This document shows positions 34,487-42,208 of a DNA stretch of 64,000 nt, piece by piece. Source of the stretch: an uncultured Spirochaetia bacterium. Lineage in GTDB: Bacteria; Spirochaetota; Spirochaetia; CAKZLE01. The stretch lies in assembly GCA_937125225.1 (NCBI GenBank), contig CAKZLE010000031.1:1-64000 (forward strand), in the 5' to 3' direction. Every line of letters starts with the position of its first letter. The first letter of the stretch is position 1. The notes beneath the pieces are model-generated. The model saw only the letters and a list, made by a program, of their open reading frames with translations, was not told the DNA's origin and made no database searches. The translations under genes and the position numbers were made by a program.

Positions 34487-35158
34487 ATGGTATCTCTGCT
34501 TCTCCTCTCACTGGTATCTCACCTCGATGCCGATCCTCTTTGGGATGAGGCAGTCTCATTCTTTTCACACTCTGATGATTGGACCCCTTTCCAAATGGAG
34601 ATGGTATCAAGGCAACTAGCCCCTGATGGTAGTCTCAAAGAGCTTTGGGAGATGAAATTCATCCTGCCACCTGGTGGTGAAGAAGATGATTGGGAAATGA
34701 TCGAAGCTATCAAGGATGGTCACCCCGCAACTGAGAAAGAGCTCAAGAAAAGAGATAGTGCTATGCAAAATGGCCCCCCGGGTGGATACTTCGAAGGGGT
34801 GGATACCTTAGTATTAGATCCTAACGAGGCTCAAAGGGTCCGCCCCGTTAATACCGGTAAGACGGTTCAGATCGATGGAGAGAGTTGTCTTGTTTATTCC
34901 TTCACCCATACCTATGAGAGTGGGGCAAAAACAGCCGGAGAGGTGTTCATCACTCAGGAAGGGTTTCCCCTTCAATTGAACTATTCCTTTACCAATCTCC
35001 CCTTCTATATGAAGAAGATGAGTAATAGGTTCTCATTCACCCGGAAAGAAGATACCGCTCTTGTGGAAACTATGTGGATGGAGGGTAAGGTCACTTTCAT
35101 CTTCTTACATATGAACTTCCTGACCCGGATAGCCTTCAGAGACTACCAGGTAAAGTAA
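34487..35158 (+). CDS. Exported protein of unknown function (outer-membrane lipoprotein-sorting-like)
   Basis: From ATG 34487 the frame gives 223 residues beginning with a hydrophobic VSLLLLSLVSHLDA signal-like stretch but lacking a basic N-region. Reading upstream in frame adds KLIIRKHLL, which would complete a normal signal peptide, so translation may begin at a non-ATG codon (for example ATA at 34466, after AAGAAG). The mature protein has a Pro/Gly spot (QNGPPGGYFEG) and a beta-rich C-terminus with YESGAKTAGEVFITQEG, reminiscent of LolA/LolB-like or DUF4412-type folds. Function unknown. It follows pyk by 41 bases. Confidence 0.65.
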   Translation: MVSLLLLSLVSHLDADPLWDEAVSFFSHSDDWTPFQMEMVSRQLAPDGSLKELWEMKFILPPGGEEDDWEMIEAIKDGHPATEKELKKRDSAMQNGPPGGYFEGVDTLVLDPNEAQRVRPVNTGKTVQIDGESCLVYSFTHTYESGAKTAGEVFITQEGFPLQLNYSFTNLPFYMKKMSNRFSFTRKEDTALVETMWMEGKVTFIFLHMNFLTRIAFRDYQVK

Positions 35159-35176
35159 CAACTTTATTATGGGTTC

Positions 35177-35869
35177 TTAATTCAGAGCTTTTTTTGCAGC
35201 ATATTCAGCATGTAACAATGTAGTGTCGAATACCGGGATACTCACGTCCTCAGCTTTGATAAGGAGCGGGATCTCCGTACATCCAAGAACGACCCCTTCT
35301 GCTCCTGCAGCTGCCATCTGTTCAATGATACGTTTGAACTCATTTCGTGAAGATTCTTTGAGGATGCCATTACAGAGTTCCCCATAAATGGTGTTATGGA
35401 CGATTTCCCTATCTTCATCGTTTGGGATGAGGACCTCTATCCCATGAGTGTTTTTCAGTCTCCCCTTATAGAAGTCCTGTTCCATGGTGAATCTCGTCCC
35501 AAGAAGACCTACTTTTCTCTTATTCTGTCGTTGTATCTCAAAAGCTGCAGCATCTGCAATATGGAGGAACGGAACGTTGATAGCCTCAGCTACCTCGTCT
35601 GCCATCTTATGCATCGTATTGGTACAGATGAGGATCATCTCAGCGCCTGCCTGTTCAAGGTTCTTCGCAGACTCTACCATGATAGAGGTAAGGGAGTCCC
35701 AATCGCCCTGATGCTGGAGCACTTCGATCTCTCCGAAATCAACTGAATACAGGAGTATCTTTGCTGAATGCAATCCTCCTAGTTCCTCTTTGATTCTCTC
35801 ATTGAGCAATCGGTAGTATTCTACTGTCGACTCCGGGCTCATCCCACCTATCAATCCGATGCATTTCAT
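35177..35869 (-). CDS. Aspartate/glutamate racemase family protein (RacD type)
   Basis: A 230-residue PLP-independent racemase. KCIGLIGGMSPESTVEYYRL at the N-terminus and the two catalytic cysteines in LICTNTMHK (first half) and VVLGCTEIPLLI (second half) are diagnostic of YgeA/RacD proteins. It interconverts L- and D-amino acids, classically aspartate; substrate range in this family is broad. AGGAGGC precedes the ATG. Confidence 0.92.
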   Translation of the reverse strand: MKCIGLIGGMSPESTVEYYRLLNERIKEELGGLHSAKILLYSVDFGEIEVLQHQGDWDSLTSIMVESAKNLEQAGAEMILICTNTMHKMADEVAEAINVPFLHIADAAAFEIQRQNKRKVGLLGTRFTMEQDFYKGRLKNTHGIEVLIPNDEDREIVHNTIYGELCNGILKESSRNEFKRIIEQMAAAGAEGVVLGCTEIPLLIKAEDVSIPVFDTTLLHAEYAAKKALN

Positions 35870-36110
35870 CTTAAAGCCTCCTGACCTGTTCGTCGTAACA
35901 TAATATCATAGAATCGAGTATTATGTAGCTTACAGAGCATAGCGATTAAATAGTGAGAGATCCCATTAGTGAAGGTTGTTCCCCGTTCGCAACAGGATTC
36001 ACGCAATCTGCATCTATGCAGTACTATTATGAACGGAGAACTTTGGCCTTTCTAGCTTTCTAAAGAGTTTTCTGTAAGTGAAAAAGGGTAAGTCCAATCT
36101 TAGAACAAGA

Positions 36111-36287
36111 CTAATTTACTTTTTTCTCAGCCTCGGCCTCTGACTTGATATCCTTGGCCTCTTTCATCCCCATCTCGAACTCTTTACGAGCTTTTCCGAT
36201 GCTCCGTGCGAACTTAGGGAGAGCTGATGCCCCGAATAACAGGATAACTACTCCACTGATAATAATAATCTCTGGTGTACCGATCAT
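36111..36287 (-). CDS. tatA: Twin-arginine translocase subunit TatA
   Basis: A 58-residue protein below the usual annotation length cutoff. It has one N-terminal helix (EIIIISGVVILLFGASALP), the FG-x-SALPKFARSIGKA hinge and amphipathic helix characteristic of TatA/E, and a charged tail (KEFEMGMKEAKDIKSEAEAE). TatA oligomerises to open the path for folded proteins. Its ATG overlaps the TGA of the upstream tatB-like gene by 4 bases, and it ends the module that starts at 40505. Confidence 0.93.
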   Translation of the reverse strand: MIGTPEIIIISGVVILLFGASALPKFARSIGKARKEFEMGMKEAKDIKSEAEAEKKVN

Positions 36288-36571
36288 CTTACGACTCCTT
36301 TGATACGTCTCTTCGTACCGTTTTTGATCAAATCACTCTTCATACCAGATCTCACACTGGAATCCGAGCCTTTGATCTCTATCTCTTTGGCTACTGTATC
36401 GACCTCTTTCTCAAAGTCGCTGTAGGTCCTCTTTACCGCATTGATCTGTTTCATGATCTGTCCATAGATCTGCCCGATCTTCCTGACGATAGCAGGAAGC
36501 TCTTTCGGATTGATCAGTACAAGGATCACGATCACTAATGTTATAGTCTCTGATATACCGAAATCGAACAT
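36284..36571 (-). CDS. tatB: Twin-arginine translocase subunit TatB-like
   Basis: A 95-residue TatA/B-family protein: an N-terminal helix FDFGISETITLVIVILVLI, the hinge NPKELPAIVRKIGQIYGQIM, and a longer charged helical tail than the TatA next to it. TatB-like length and the NPKELP motif suggest the receptor role with TatC. ATG 36571 overlaps the tatC stop. Confidence 0.88.
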   Translation of the reverse strand: MFDFGISETITLVIVILVLINPKELPAIVRKIGQIYGQIMKQINAVKRTYSDFEKEVDTVAKEIEIKGSDSSVRSGMKSDLIKNGTKRRIKGVVR

Positions 36572-37308
36572 CACTCTTCTCCAAATTTAAAGATCTTCGC
36601 CACAAGTATGGTAAGGAAGTAAAGACCGGTCATCGGTAACGCCAGGCCCACCTGTGTGACGAAATCAGGAGGGGTGATGATAGCCGCTATGAAGAAGAAC
36701 AGCACGATCACATATCGTCCTGCCAACAACAGGGTCTTCCGTTTCACCGTATTGAGCATGAGCAGCATCTCGAGGACTATTGGTAGCTGAAAAACCACGA
36801 GGGCCATCAACATGAACTGCAGAATATAGAAGATATTATCTCCAAAATTCAGCAGCATCCCCGTATTCTCGGGAATGAATCCCTTACTCGTCAAAAATGT
36901 GATCGAGACGGGGATGATGCTGTAATAGCTATAGAAGAAACTTGCTACGATGAAGATGAAACTGACAACCATCGTGATGATGATTATCCTCTTCTCCTTC
37001 TTCAGGAGACCCGGGAATATGAACGCTAAAAAGTTCACCAGATGTACCGGGCTCGAGATGATGAAACCGGCTAATGCCGAGATCTTCATTCGTACAAGGA
37101 AGCCCTCTGCGAAGGTAGTCACATAGAGGATATCATCCCCTTCTGAGACCAACCCCATCAGGGGTTCAAAAAGAAAGTCTATGATGTAATCGTAGAGACT
37201 CAACGAGATAGCGAACCCTGCAATGAGCGCAATGATCGATATGACCACACAGCGCCTGAGTTCGGTCAAGTGTGCAAGTAACGGCATCACATCATGATTC
37301 TCTTTCAT
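36571..37308 (-). CDS. tatC: Twin-arginine translocase subunit TatC
   Basis: A 245-residue protein with six helices. HLTELRRCVVISIIALIAGF is the TatC N-terminal signature, LMGLVSEGDDILYVTTFAEGF the first periplasmic loop and FQLPIVLEMLLMLNTV the helix 5 region. TatC recognises twin-arginine signal peptides. AGGAAGAG precedes the ATG. It follows the Tat-signal flavoprotein gene by 9 bases and is co-transcribed with it. Confidence 0.96.
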   Translation of the reverse strand: MKENHDVMPLLAHLTELRRCVVISIIALIAGFAISLSLYDYIIDFLFEPLMGLVSEGDDILYVTTFAEGFLVRMKISALAGFIISSPVHLVNFLAFIFPGLLKKEKRIIIITMVVSFIFIVASFFYSYYSIIPVSITFLTSKGFIPENTGMLLNFGDNIFYILQFMLMALVVFQLPIVLEMLLMLNTVKRKTLLLAGRYVIVLFFFIAAIITPPDFVTQVGLALPMTGLYFLTILVAKIFKFGEE

Positions 37309-37317
37309 CTTCTCTTC

Positions 37318-39114
37318 CTATTGAGCAGGCCAAGCATCAAAGAGCTGCTTCTCTAGTCTCATCTGTCCATCCGTACCTTTATAGATATTGATCCATGCCT
37401 GCCAGTTCTTATAATCTACATCCGGATAGTCTAACCGATAATGACTGCATCTACTTTCAGTACGCATCAGAGAGGCTCTCAACTTCATCTCAGCACTCAC
37501 GATCATATTGGCTGTCTCATGTGCGAGTCTCAGTTCATGGAGGTTCGCAGCCCTTAGCATCGGTAAGTGGTGATCACGAAGTTCTTCTATATAGGCAAGA
37601 GCCGCCTGCATCAGATTCTCCTTCTTGATATAGAGGATGAAGTTCGGGATCATGATCCCCTGTAGTGTCTGAGTCACCCACGCAGGACCATATCCAGAAT
37701 CTCTATTCAAGGGAGCGAGCATCGATTCTTTTATACTGCTGATCGTGCTCGTAGATATACTCGGTTGACTTATCCCCTTCACATATTCTGCAGCTGCCTC
37801 AGATACGATAGCACCCTGGACTGCAGATCCTGCAAGAGAAGAACCGATTTGTGTATAGATTCCTCCAGCCATATAAGAACCTAGCGCATCACCGGCTGCA
37901 TAGAGCCCAGGTATATTGGATTCACCCTTCTCATTGATCGGAACGAGTCCCTCTGACTTATGGATCGCCATACCGGCAGAGGCACCACCGGAGGAGGCAC
38001 TTGCTGCCATACCCGGAGCACCACCCTCATCTCCACTGGGAGGTCCTCCATCTTCACCTGGAGGTGGACCACTAGGTCTCTCTCCGTCGTCCTCTCCACT
38101 AGGTGCACCACTCGGAGCACCGCTTTCTTCCATCTCTCGGTCAAACCCGTCAGGAACATAGGGTCCACCTTCAGCTGAAACAGAACCAGGGCCACTTGAT
38201 ACGGGATTACCCAATACATAGGCCGAATAGTTACCTTCCATACCCAGATCATGATGAACATCGATAGTGTTAGTACTCGGAGCCATATCGAACATACCAT
38301 GCCAGCCGTCATAACAGGCAGCAGGATTATCCATTGAGCCTGAATGGCCATCATTCCACTCTTTTCCCGTAACCTTCGCACCGATCTCATAGGCCATGAC
38401 GGTACCGTCATGGGTCAGATCACAGATGGGGAAACCATTAGGTTTGAAACCACCTGCTCCGGTACACAGGACTACTGATTTTGCCTTGAAGATGTGGATC
38501 TTCGTCTCATCGAGACTGAAGCCTGCAGCTCCGGCTATCTTGCCATTCTCCTTGATCAGGTGAGTGATCATGATCCTCTCCATTACTGGGATATTCCGTT
38601 CATCGATCGGCTTGGAGAATGCTTTATTGTAGAGAGGTGAATCAAAGAATCCCCACTCTTTCAAATCATTGACTCTTTCCAGTGAATGTTCTGCCATCTG
38701 TCTCGTATAGACTGGATTATTCGTATTGATTGCTGAAGCTGTGACAGTATCGGTAAACTCATCAAGGCTCATACTCTCTTTTGCGGCATCATAAGCAAAG
38801 ATACCCTTTGCGAAAGGGGTCTGACCGGATGAACCGAGACGACCTTTCGAGACCATGAGGACCTTTGCTCCTGCATCATGTCCCTTGACTGCTGCGAAGA
38901 GTCCAGCCATTCCTCCACCGATGACGAGGATATCTGTCTCTGCTATTGAAGACGAGAAATTCTCTAGGTCGATCTCACGTTCGTTCGTGTTCCACTGAAC
39001 CTTCATACCTATGGTGGTAAGTGCTGCTGCCCCTACTACACCACCGGCAAGCCCGAGGAACTGTCTTCTCGACAGCCCCCTCTTCTCTTTATCTTGTTTC
39101 TCTTTATTACTCAT
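37318..39114 (-). CDS. Tat-exported FAD-dependent oxidoreductase (SdhA/FrdA/AprA superfamily)
   Basis: A 598-residue flavoprotein. A Tat signal is obvious: Ser15-Arg16-Arg17-Gln-Phe-Leu-Gly followed by a hydrophobic stretch. DILVIGGGMAGLFAAV (61-76) is the Rossmann FAD site, SSGQTPFAKGIFAY the covalent/isoalloxazine region and IPGLYAAGDALGSYMAGG (401-418) the C-terminal FAD motif. A low-complexity Gly/Pro/Ser/Glu insertion at about 330-380 interrupts the fold where the capping domain ends. It belongs to the fumarate-reductase/APS-reductase-type superfamily, but the substrate is not evident. It lies between a haem-b-like membrane protein (8-base overlap) and tatC. Confidence 0.9.
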   Translation of the reverse strand: MSNKEKQDKEKRGLSRRQFLGLAGGVVGAAALTTIGMKVQWNTNEREIDLENFSSSIAETDILVIGGGMAGLFAAVKGHDAGAKVLMVSKGRLGSSGQTPFAKGIFAYDAAKESMSLDEFTDTVTASAINTNNPVYTRQMAEHSLERVNDLKEWGFFDSPLYNKAFSKPIDERNIPVMERIMITHLIKENGKIAGAAGFSLDETKIHIFKAKSVVLCTGAGGFKPNGFPICDLTHDGTVMAYEIGAKVTGKEWNDGHSGSMDNPAACYDGWHGMFDMAPSTNTIDVHHDLGMEGNYSAYVLGNPVSSGPGSVSAEGGPYVPDGFDREMEESGAPSGAPSGEDDGERPSGPPPGEDGGPPSGDEGGAPGMAASASSGGASAGMAIHKSEGLVPINEKGESNIPGLYAAGDALGSYMAGGIYTQIGSSLAGSAVQGAIVSEAAAEYVKGISQPSISTSTISSIKESMLAPLNRDSGYGPAWVTQTLQGIMIPNFILYIKKENLMQAALAYIEELRDHHLPMLRAANLHELRLAHETANMIVSAEMKLRASLMRTESRCSHYRLDYPDVDYKNWQAWINIYKGTDGQMRLEKQLFDAWPAQ

Positions 39115-39751
39115 TGTTCCCTCCCTTCAGCTGTGGCTGAAGAAAATAGAGCCGAAGCAGGAAGAATATCCCGGTTGCTGCCATGATGATCATATAGGTA
39201 GACATGATCACATCCGTATGTCTGCCAAGATCGATCGCATGCCAGGTAGCGAGTATCACGAAGATGATCGAAAGGAGCCCGTGAGAGAGTCTCCATGCTC
39301 TGTAGGAGATCTTCATCCTCTTTCTGAGCATCGACGTGATCCCCAGGAGGACCATCAATGCCATGGCGATGAGTCCGATAATGATCCCTGAACTTTGAAA
39401 AGTCGTTATCATAGTCATGAAGGCATCGTAGGGGGTCACCCCTGCCTCGAAATATCGTGGTACTACGACGAGAAACGGATGAAGCATGAGGACAGGTATG
39501 AAAACATACCCGATAACCTTATGCTTCCCGATTACTTTTGTGAACTTGTTTCCCTTGAGGGTCACCTTGTTAATACGTGTCAGGTAGAACTGACCAAGCA
39601 TCAGAAAGAAGGCGCCGATCGTGAGAAATGAGATGCCATCTTTCAAGGTCGTCCTTTCTGGAAAATCTGCAAGAAACAGATAGAGAAAAGGTATGACTAG
39701 ATAGAACAATGCCCCGATCAGAAGATACGGTGTCCTTTTTTTTGTTTCCAT
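39107..39751 (-). CDS. Haem-b-like ferric-reductase-type membrane protein
   Basis: About 214 residues with six helices. Histidines sit in pairs in two helices: GKHKVIGYVFIPVLMLHPF and WRLSHGLLSIIFVILATWHA, with a further HAIDLGRH; this spacing fits bis-histidine b-type haem binding as in ferric-reductase-like domains. It would move electrons across the membrane to the exported flavoprotein. The start is taken at 39751 (GGGGGT upstream); an ATG at 39766 is an alternative that overlaps the ferredoxin stop. Confidence 0.82.
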   Translation of the reverse strand: METKKRTPYLLIGALFYLVIPFLYLFLADFPERTTLKDGISFLTIGAFFLMLGQFYLTRINKVTLKGNKFTKVIGKHKVIGYVFIPVLMLHPFLVVVPRYFEAGVTPYDAFMTMITTFQSSGIIIGLIAMALMVLLGITSMLRKRMKISYRAWRLSHGLLSIIFVILATWHAIDLGRHTDVIMSTYMIIMAATGIFFLLRLYFLQPQLKGGNNE

Positions 39752-39756
39752 ATTCT

Positions 39757-39972
39757 CTACCCCCATGATATTACTACTGGAATGGACTTCTCAGGAGCGA
39801 TCGTTATTGCATCGACTGGACAGTACATCCTACATAAGTGACAGATCTGGCAGTCAGCCGGATAGGCTATCACCGCCTTTCCTGTCTTCTCGTTAAGTCG
39901 TATCACGTCAGTGGGGCAGCTCTGAACACATGTCCCACAACCGATACAACCGCTTATACTATTGATTGACAT
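39757..39972 (-). CDS. 2[4Fe-4S] ferredoxin
   Basis: A 71-residue ferredoxin with two classic cluster motifs: CIGCGTCVQSCPTDVI and CQICHLCRMYCPVDAI (C-x2-C-x2-C-x3-C-P twice). Cytosolic, no signal. GGAAG lies before the ATG. It sits 11 bases after the LTxxQ-protein gene and just before the membrane protein, and would be the electron donor or entry subunit of the module. Confidence 0.93.
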   Translation of the reverse strand: MSINSISGCIGCGTCVQSCPTDVIRLNEKTGKAVIAYPADCQICHLCRMYCPVDAITIAPEKSIPVVISWG

Positions 39973-39983
39973 AGCTTACTTCC

Positions 39984-40505
39984 TTACTTTATCTCTTCTA
40001 ATCCATCTATCAACTGTGATAGAAGCTCAACAGGATCTAACATCTGAGGTCTTTCAGCGCTATTTCCTTCTGGTCTCTCAACACTCTTCCCTTGAGGTCT
40101 TTCTCCCTTTTCTCCTGCTGGTGGACCCTGCATCTGCATATTGAGTTCATTCTGTTCAGCTGTCAGGACCTTTGAGACCTTTGAAGCATAAGAGCTGATA
40201 TCAGCGTTGAGATCTTTCTGGATCTCACTCTTCCAGTCTTCAAGGATCACGATGATCTTCTCAGCCTGTTCAGAGGTCAGAGCAACATCAGCGTCCTTAT
40301 CAGGGATCATAACCAGGCTCTGAACCTTCATGAGGATCATTGCCTCTTCTGCAGGTTCAGGCAGGTTCTCTCCTGAAACCTGTTTCTCAACTTGTGGTCT
40401 TGTTGGTGGCTCTTCTTCCTGTTTTCCACCTGCAAAACATACTGCTGAAGAAAGCGCGAACATTATCATAGTCGTCAGTAGGATATATCTCTGTTTTACT
40501 CTCAT
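39984..40505 (-). CDS. Exported LTxxQ-motif (CpxP/Spy-like) protein with Pro/Gly/Glu-rich tail
   Basis: A 173-residue exported protein: signal RYILLTTMIMFALSSAVCFA, then GGKQEEE. Two LTxxQ motifs, LTSEQ at 76-80 and LTAEQ at 114-118, lie in predicted long helices, as in Spy/CpxP-type periplasmic proteins. A low-complexity stretch (about 126-153; QGPPAGEKGERPQGKSVERP) follows. The start at 40505 has GGAG seven bases upstream. It is the first gene of the Tat-flavoprotein operon. A metal-sensing or chaperone role is inferred only from the motif. Confidence 0.7.
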   Translation of the reverse strand: MRVKQRYILLTTMIMFALSSAVCFAGGKQEEEPPTRPQVEKQVSGENLPEPAEEAMILMKVQSLVMIPDKDADVALTSEQAEKIIVILEDWKSEIQKDLNADISSYASKVSKVLTAEQNELNMQMQGPPAGEKGERPQGKSVERPEGNSAERPQMLDPVELLSQLIDGLEEIK

Positions 40506-40574
40506 TGTTATCTCCATTCATATCTGGTTTTGATTTTCTATCTGATAAATCTAGACAATAAAAAGAGTTGTTAG

Positions 40575-40601
40575 GTAAACTAGACGTAAAGCGGATGTAA
40601 A
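40575..40601 (-). promoter_or_regulatory. Three GTAAA direct repeats, OmpR/CpxR-type operator
   Basis: GTAAA occurs at 40575, 40586 and 40597, i.e. three copies at exactly 11-base steps (one helical turn), 70-96 bases before the first gene of the Tat-flavoprotein module. Head-to-tail half-sites at 11 bases are typical of OmpR-family response regulators; GTAAA-N6-GTAAA is the CpxR pattern. No OmpR-type regulator gene is in the window. Confidence 0.6.
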
Positions 40602-40706
40602 CATATATTAACTGTTTGTTAAATATGTAAAAGATGGGTTAATGAGTTATGAATAACTGTGGAAATACATATTTCCTACATATTCTTATGGATTTTATGG
40701 CCTTTC

Positions 40707-42206
40707 TTAAAAACTGTCCTGCAGTAACCTGCTCAATTCCACTTCATGATTCCGTTCATATCCTGGAATATTCGGCAGACTCTTCTCCACATCCTGAAAG
40801 AGTAGGAGTTCATCAAGTTCCTGTGGAACCGAAGGTTTTGCGTACTCTTTAAAGCCATCGCAGTCGAAGGGTTCATTGTATCCTTCACTCTGATAGAAGG
40901 AGATTAGAGCATCTCTCATAGCTTTCGTATGTTTCGTATAGAAAGGATTCCCCGCCTTGTTATGGGTCTCTCCGGGATCTGTCTTCAGATCGAAGAGCCA
41001 CTCTTTCCTGTCCGGTACGGAGTATATATACTTGAACTCTTTCGATACAGCCATATAGAGGGCCTTATCGAAATGGTGATATTGACCGTAAATGATTTTT
41101 CTATCAATTTCATTTTCATAGATATCTTTCAAGCTCTCTCCACAGAAGTCCTGTTCATCCGTAATTTCTGCAAACTGCAGCATCGTGGGAAGAACATCCA
41201 TCAGTGATACCGGTTTTTCTGTAGAACAGCCCTTCGGTAGATCGGGATGAACCATGAGCATAGGGATTCGAGAAGCAGAATCGAGAAAGCATCGTTTCCC
41301 GACACAGTCATAATCTCCAAGCAACTCCCCATGGTCCGAGGAGAAAAGGATCAAGGTATTATCATAGAGCTTCTGTTCTTTGAGATATTCGAGGAGTCTG
41401 CCGATCTGGTAATCGATAAATGAGATTGTAGAATAGTAGGCTGCCTTCATCGTTCGAACTGCATGTTCTGATATACCCCGATCGAAATACTTGTATCGGT
41501 TCTGGAAGTCATTCCAATAGGTTGTCAGTTTCTCAGCTGTTATAGGATGTTTAGGAAGAGGCATCTCAGGCCCTCGATAGAGTTTATTCCAGGGTGTCGG
41601 AGTCTCGAATGGTGGATGAGGTTTTATGAAACTCGTCATAAGCATGAAGGGAGACTTCCTATCCCTTCTATCGAGAAAATCTATACTCTTATCAACGACC
41701 CAGGAGGAGTTATGAAGCTTTGCCGGTAGTTGTGAAGGTTGCGGGGTATAGTACATGTCACCACGAATCCCATGAGGATCATGGACATGACTATAGGAAT
41801 TCTCTTCTAGATAATGTGAATAGTCATCAGGTGATCCAAGTTCCTCACTGACATCTCTTGAGTCAAAGCCCCAGAGGATCGAGTTATCCTCCCCCTCGAA
41901 GGTGAAATGCATCTTCCCCACCCCGTGAGTCTGATACCCATGATCTGAAAGAATCTCCATGAAACTTCTGTTTCCTTCGGGCATGATGTCATTATATACA
42001 CAGTCGGTCTCATGAGGCATGAGTCCAGTGTGCATCGCATACCGTGCAGGGATACAGACTGGACAGGGAGAATAGGCTCTCTTAAAAGAGACTCCATTCC
42101 TTACCATTGAGTCTAGGGCTGGTGTCTTAATCACGGGATTCCCGTGAGCTGCAATCGTATCGAAACGTTGTTGATCTGTGAAGATCAATAAGATATTCTT
42201 CTGCAT
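40707..42206 (-). CDS. Formylglycine-dependent sulfatase, cytosolic, rhamnan locus (sulfatase A)
   Basis: A 499-residue family S1 sulfatase. QKNILLIFTDQQRFDT carries the metal Asp, the maturation motif is Cys51-Ile-Pro-Ala-Arg55, and GVGKMHF, FSSDHGELLGDYDCVGKRCF and FDLKTDPGETHN complete the fold. No signal peptide, so the substrate must be desulfated inside the cell. ATG 42206 is chosen (GGAGG 7 bases upstream) over an ATG two codons earlier. It overlaps the end of the GH78 rhamnosidase gene, so the two are coupled. Confidence 0.94.
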   Translation of the reverse strand: MQKNILLIFTDQQRFDTIAAHGNPVIKTPALDSMVRNGVSFKRAYSPCPVCIPARYAMHTGLMPHETDCVYNDIMPEGNRSFMEILSDHGYQTHGVGKMHFTFEGEDNSILWGFDSRDVSEELGSPDDYSHYLEENSYSHVHDPHGIRGDMYYTPQPSQLPAKLHNSSWVVDKSIDFLDRRDRKSPFMLMTSFIKPHPPFETPTPWNKLYRGPEMPLPKHPITAEKLTTYWNDFQNRYKYFDRGISEHAVRTMKAAYYSTISFIDYQIGRLLEYLKEQKLYDNTLILFSSDHGELLGDYDCVGKRCFLDSASRIPMLMVHPDLPKGCSTEKPVSLMDVLPTMLQFAEITDEQDFCGESLKDIYENEIDRKIIYGQYHHFDKALYMAVSKEFKYIYSVPDRKEWLFDLKTDPGETHNKAGNPFYTKHTKAMRDALISFYQSEGYNEPFDCDGFKEYAKPSVPQELDELLLFQDVEKSLPNIPGYERNHEVELSRLLQDSF

Positions 42207-42208
42207 TG

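Noticed and set aside
37881-38411. 176-residue antisense frame inside the flavoprotein gene
   Set aside because: A by-product of the low-complexity insertion and codon bias; no ribosome site and no recognisable family.
37318-39114. Assigning the Tat flavoprotein specifically as fumarate or urocanate reductase
   Set aside because: The FAD motifs only place it in the superfamily; I could not identify the substrate Arg/His set with certainty and the capping region is interrupted by an insertion.
40661-40676. GGAAATACATATTTCC palindrome downstream of sulfatase A
   Set aside because: Short, AT-rich, two-base loop and no U tract; not convincing as terminator or operator by itself.
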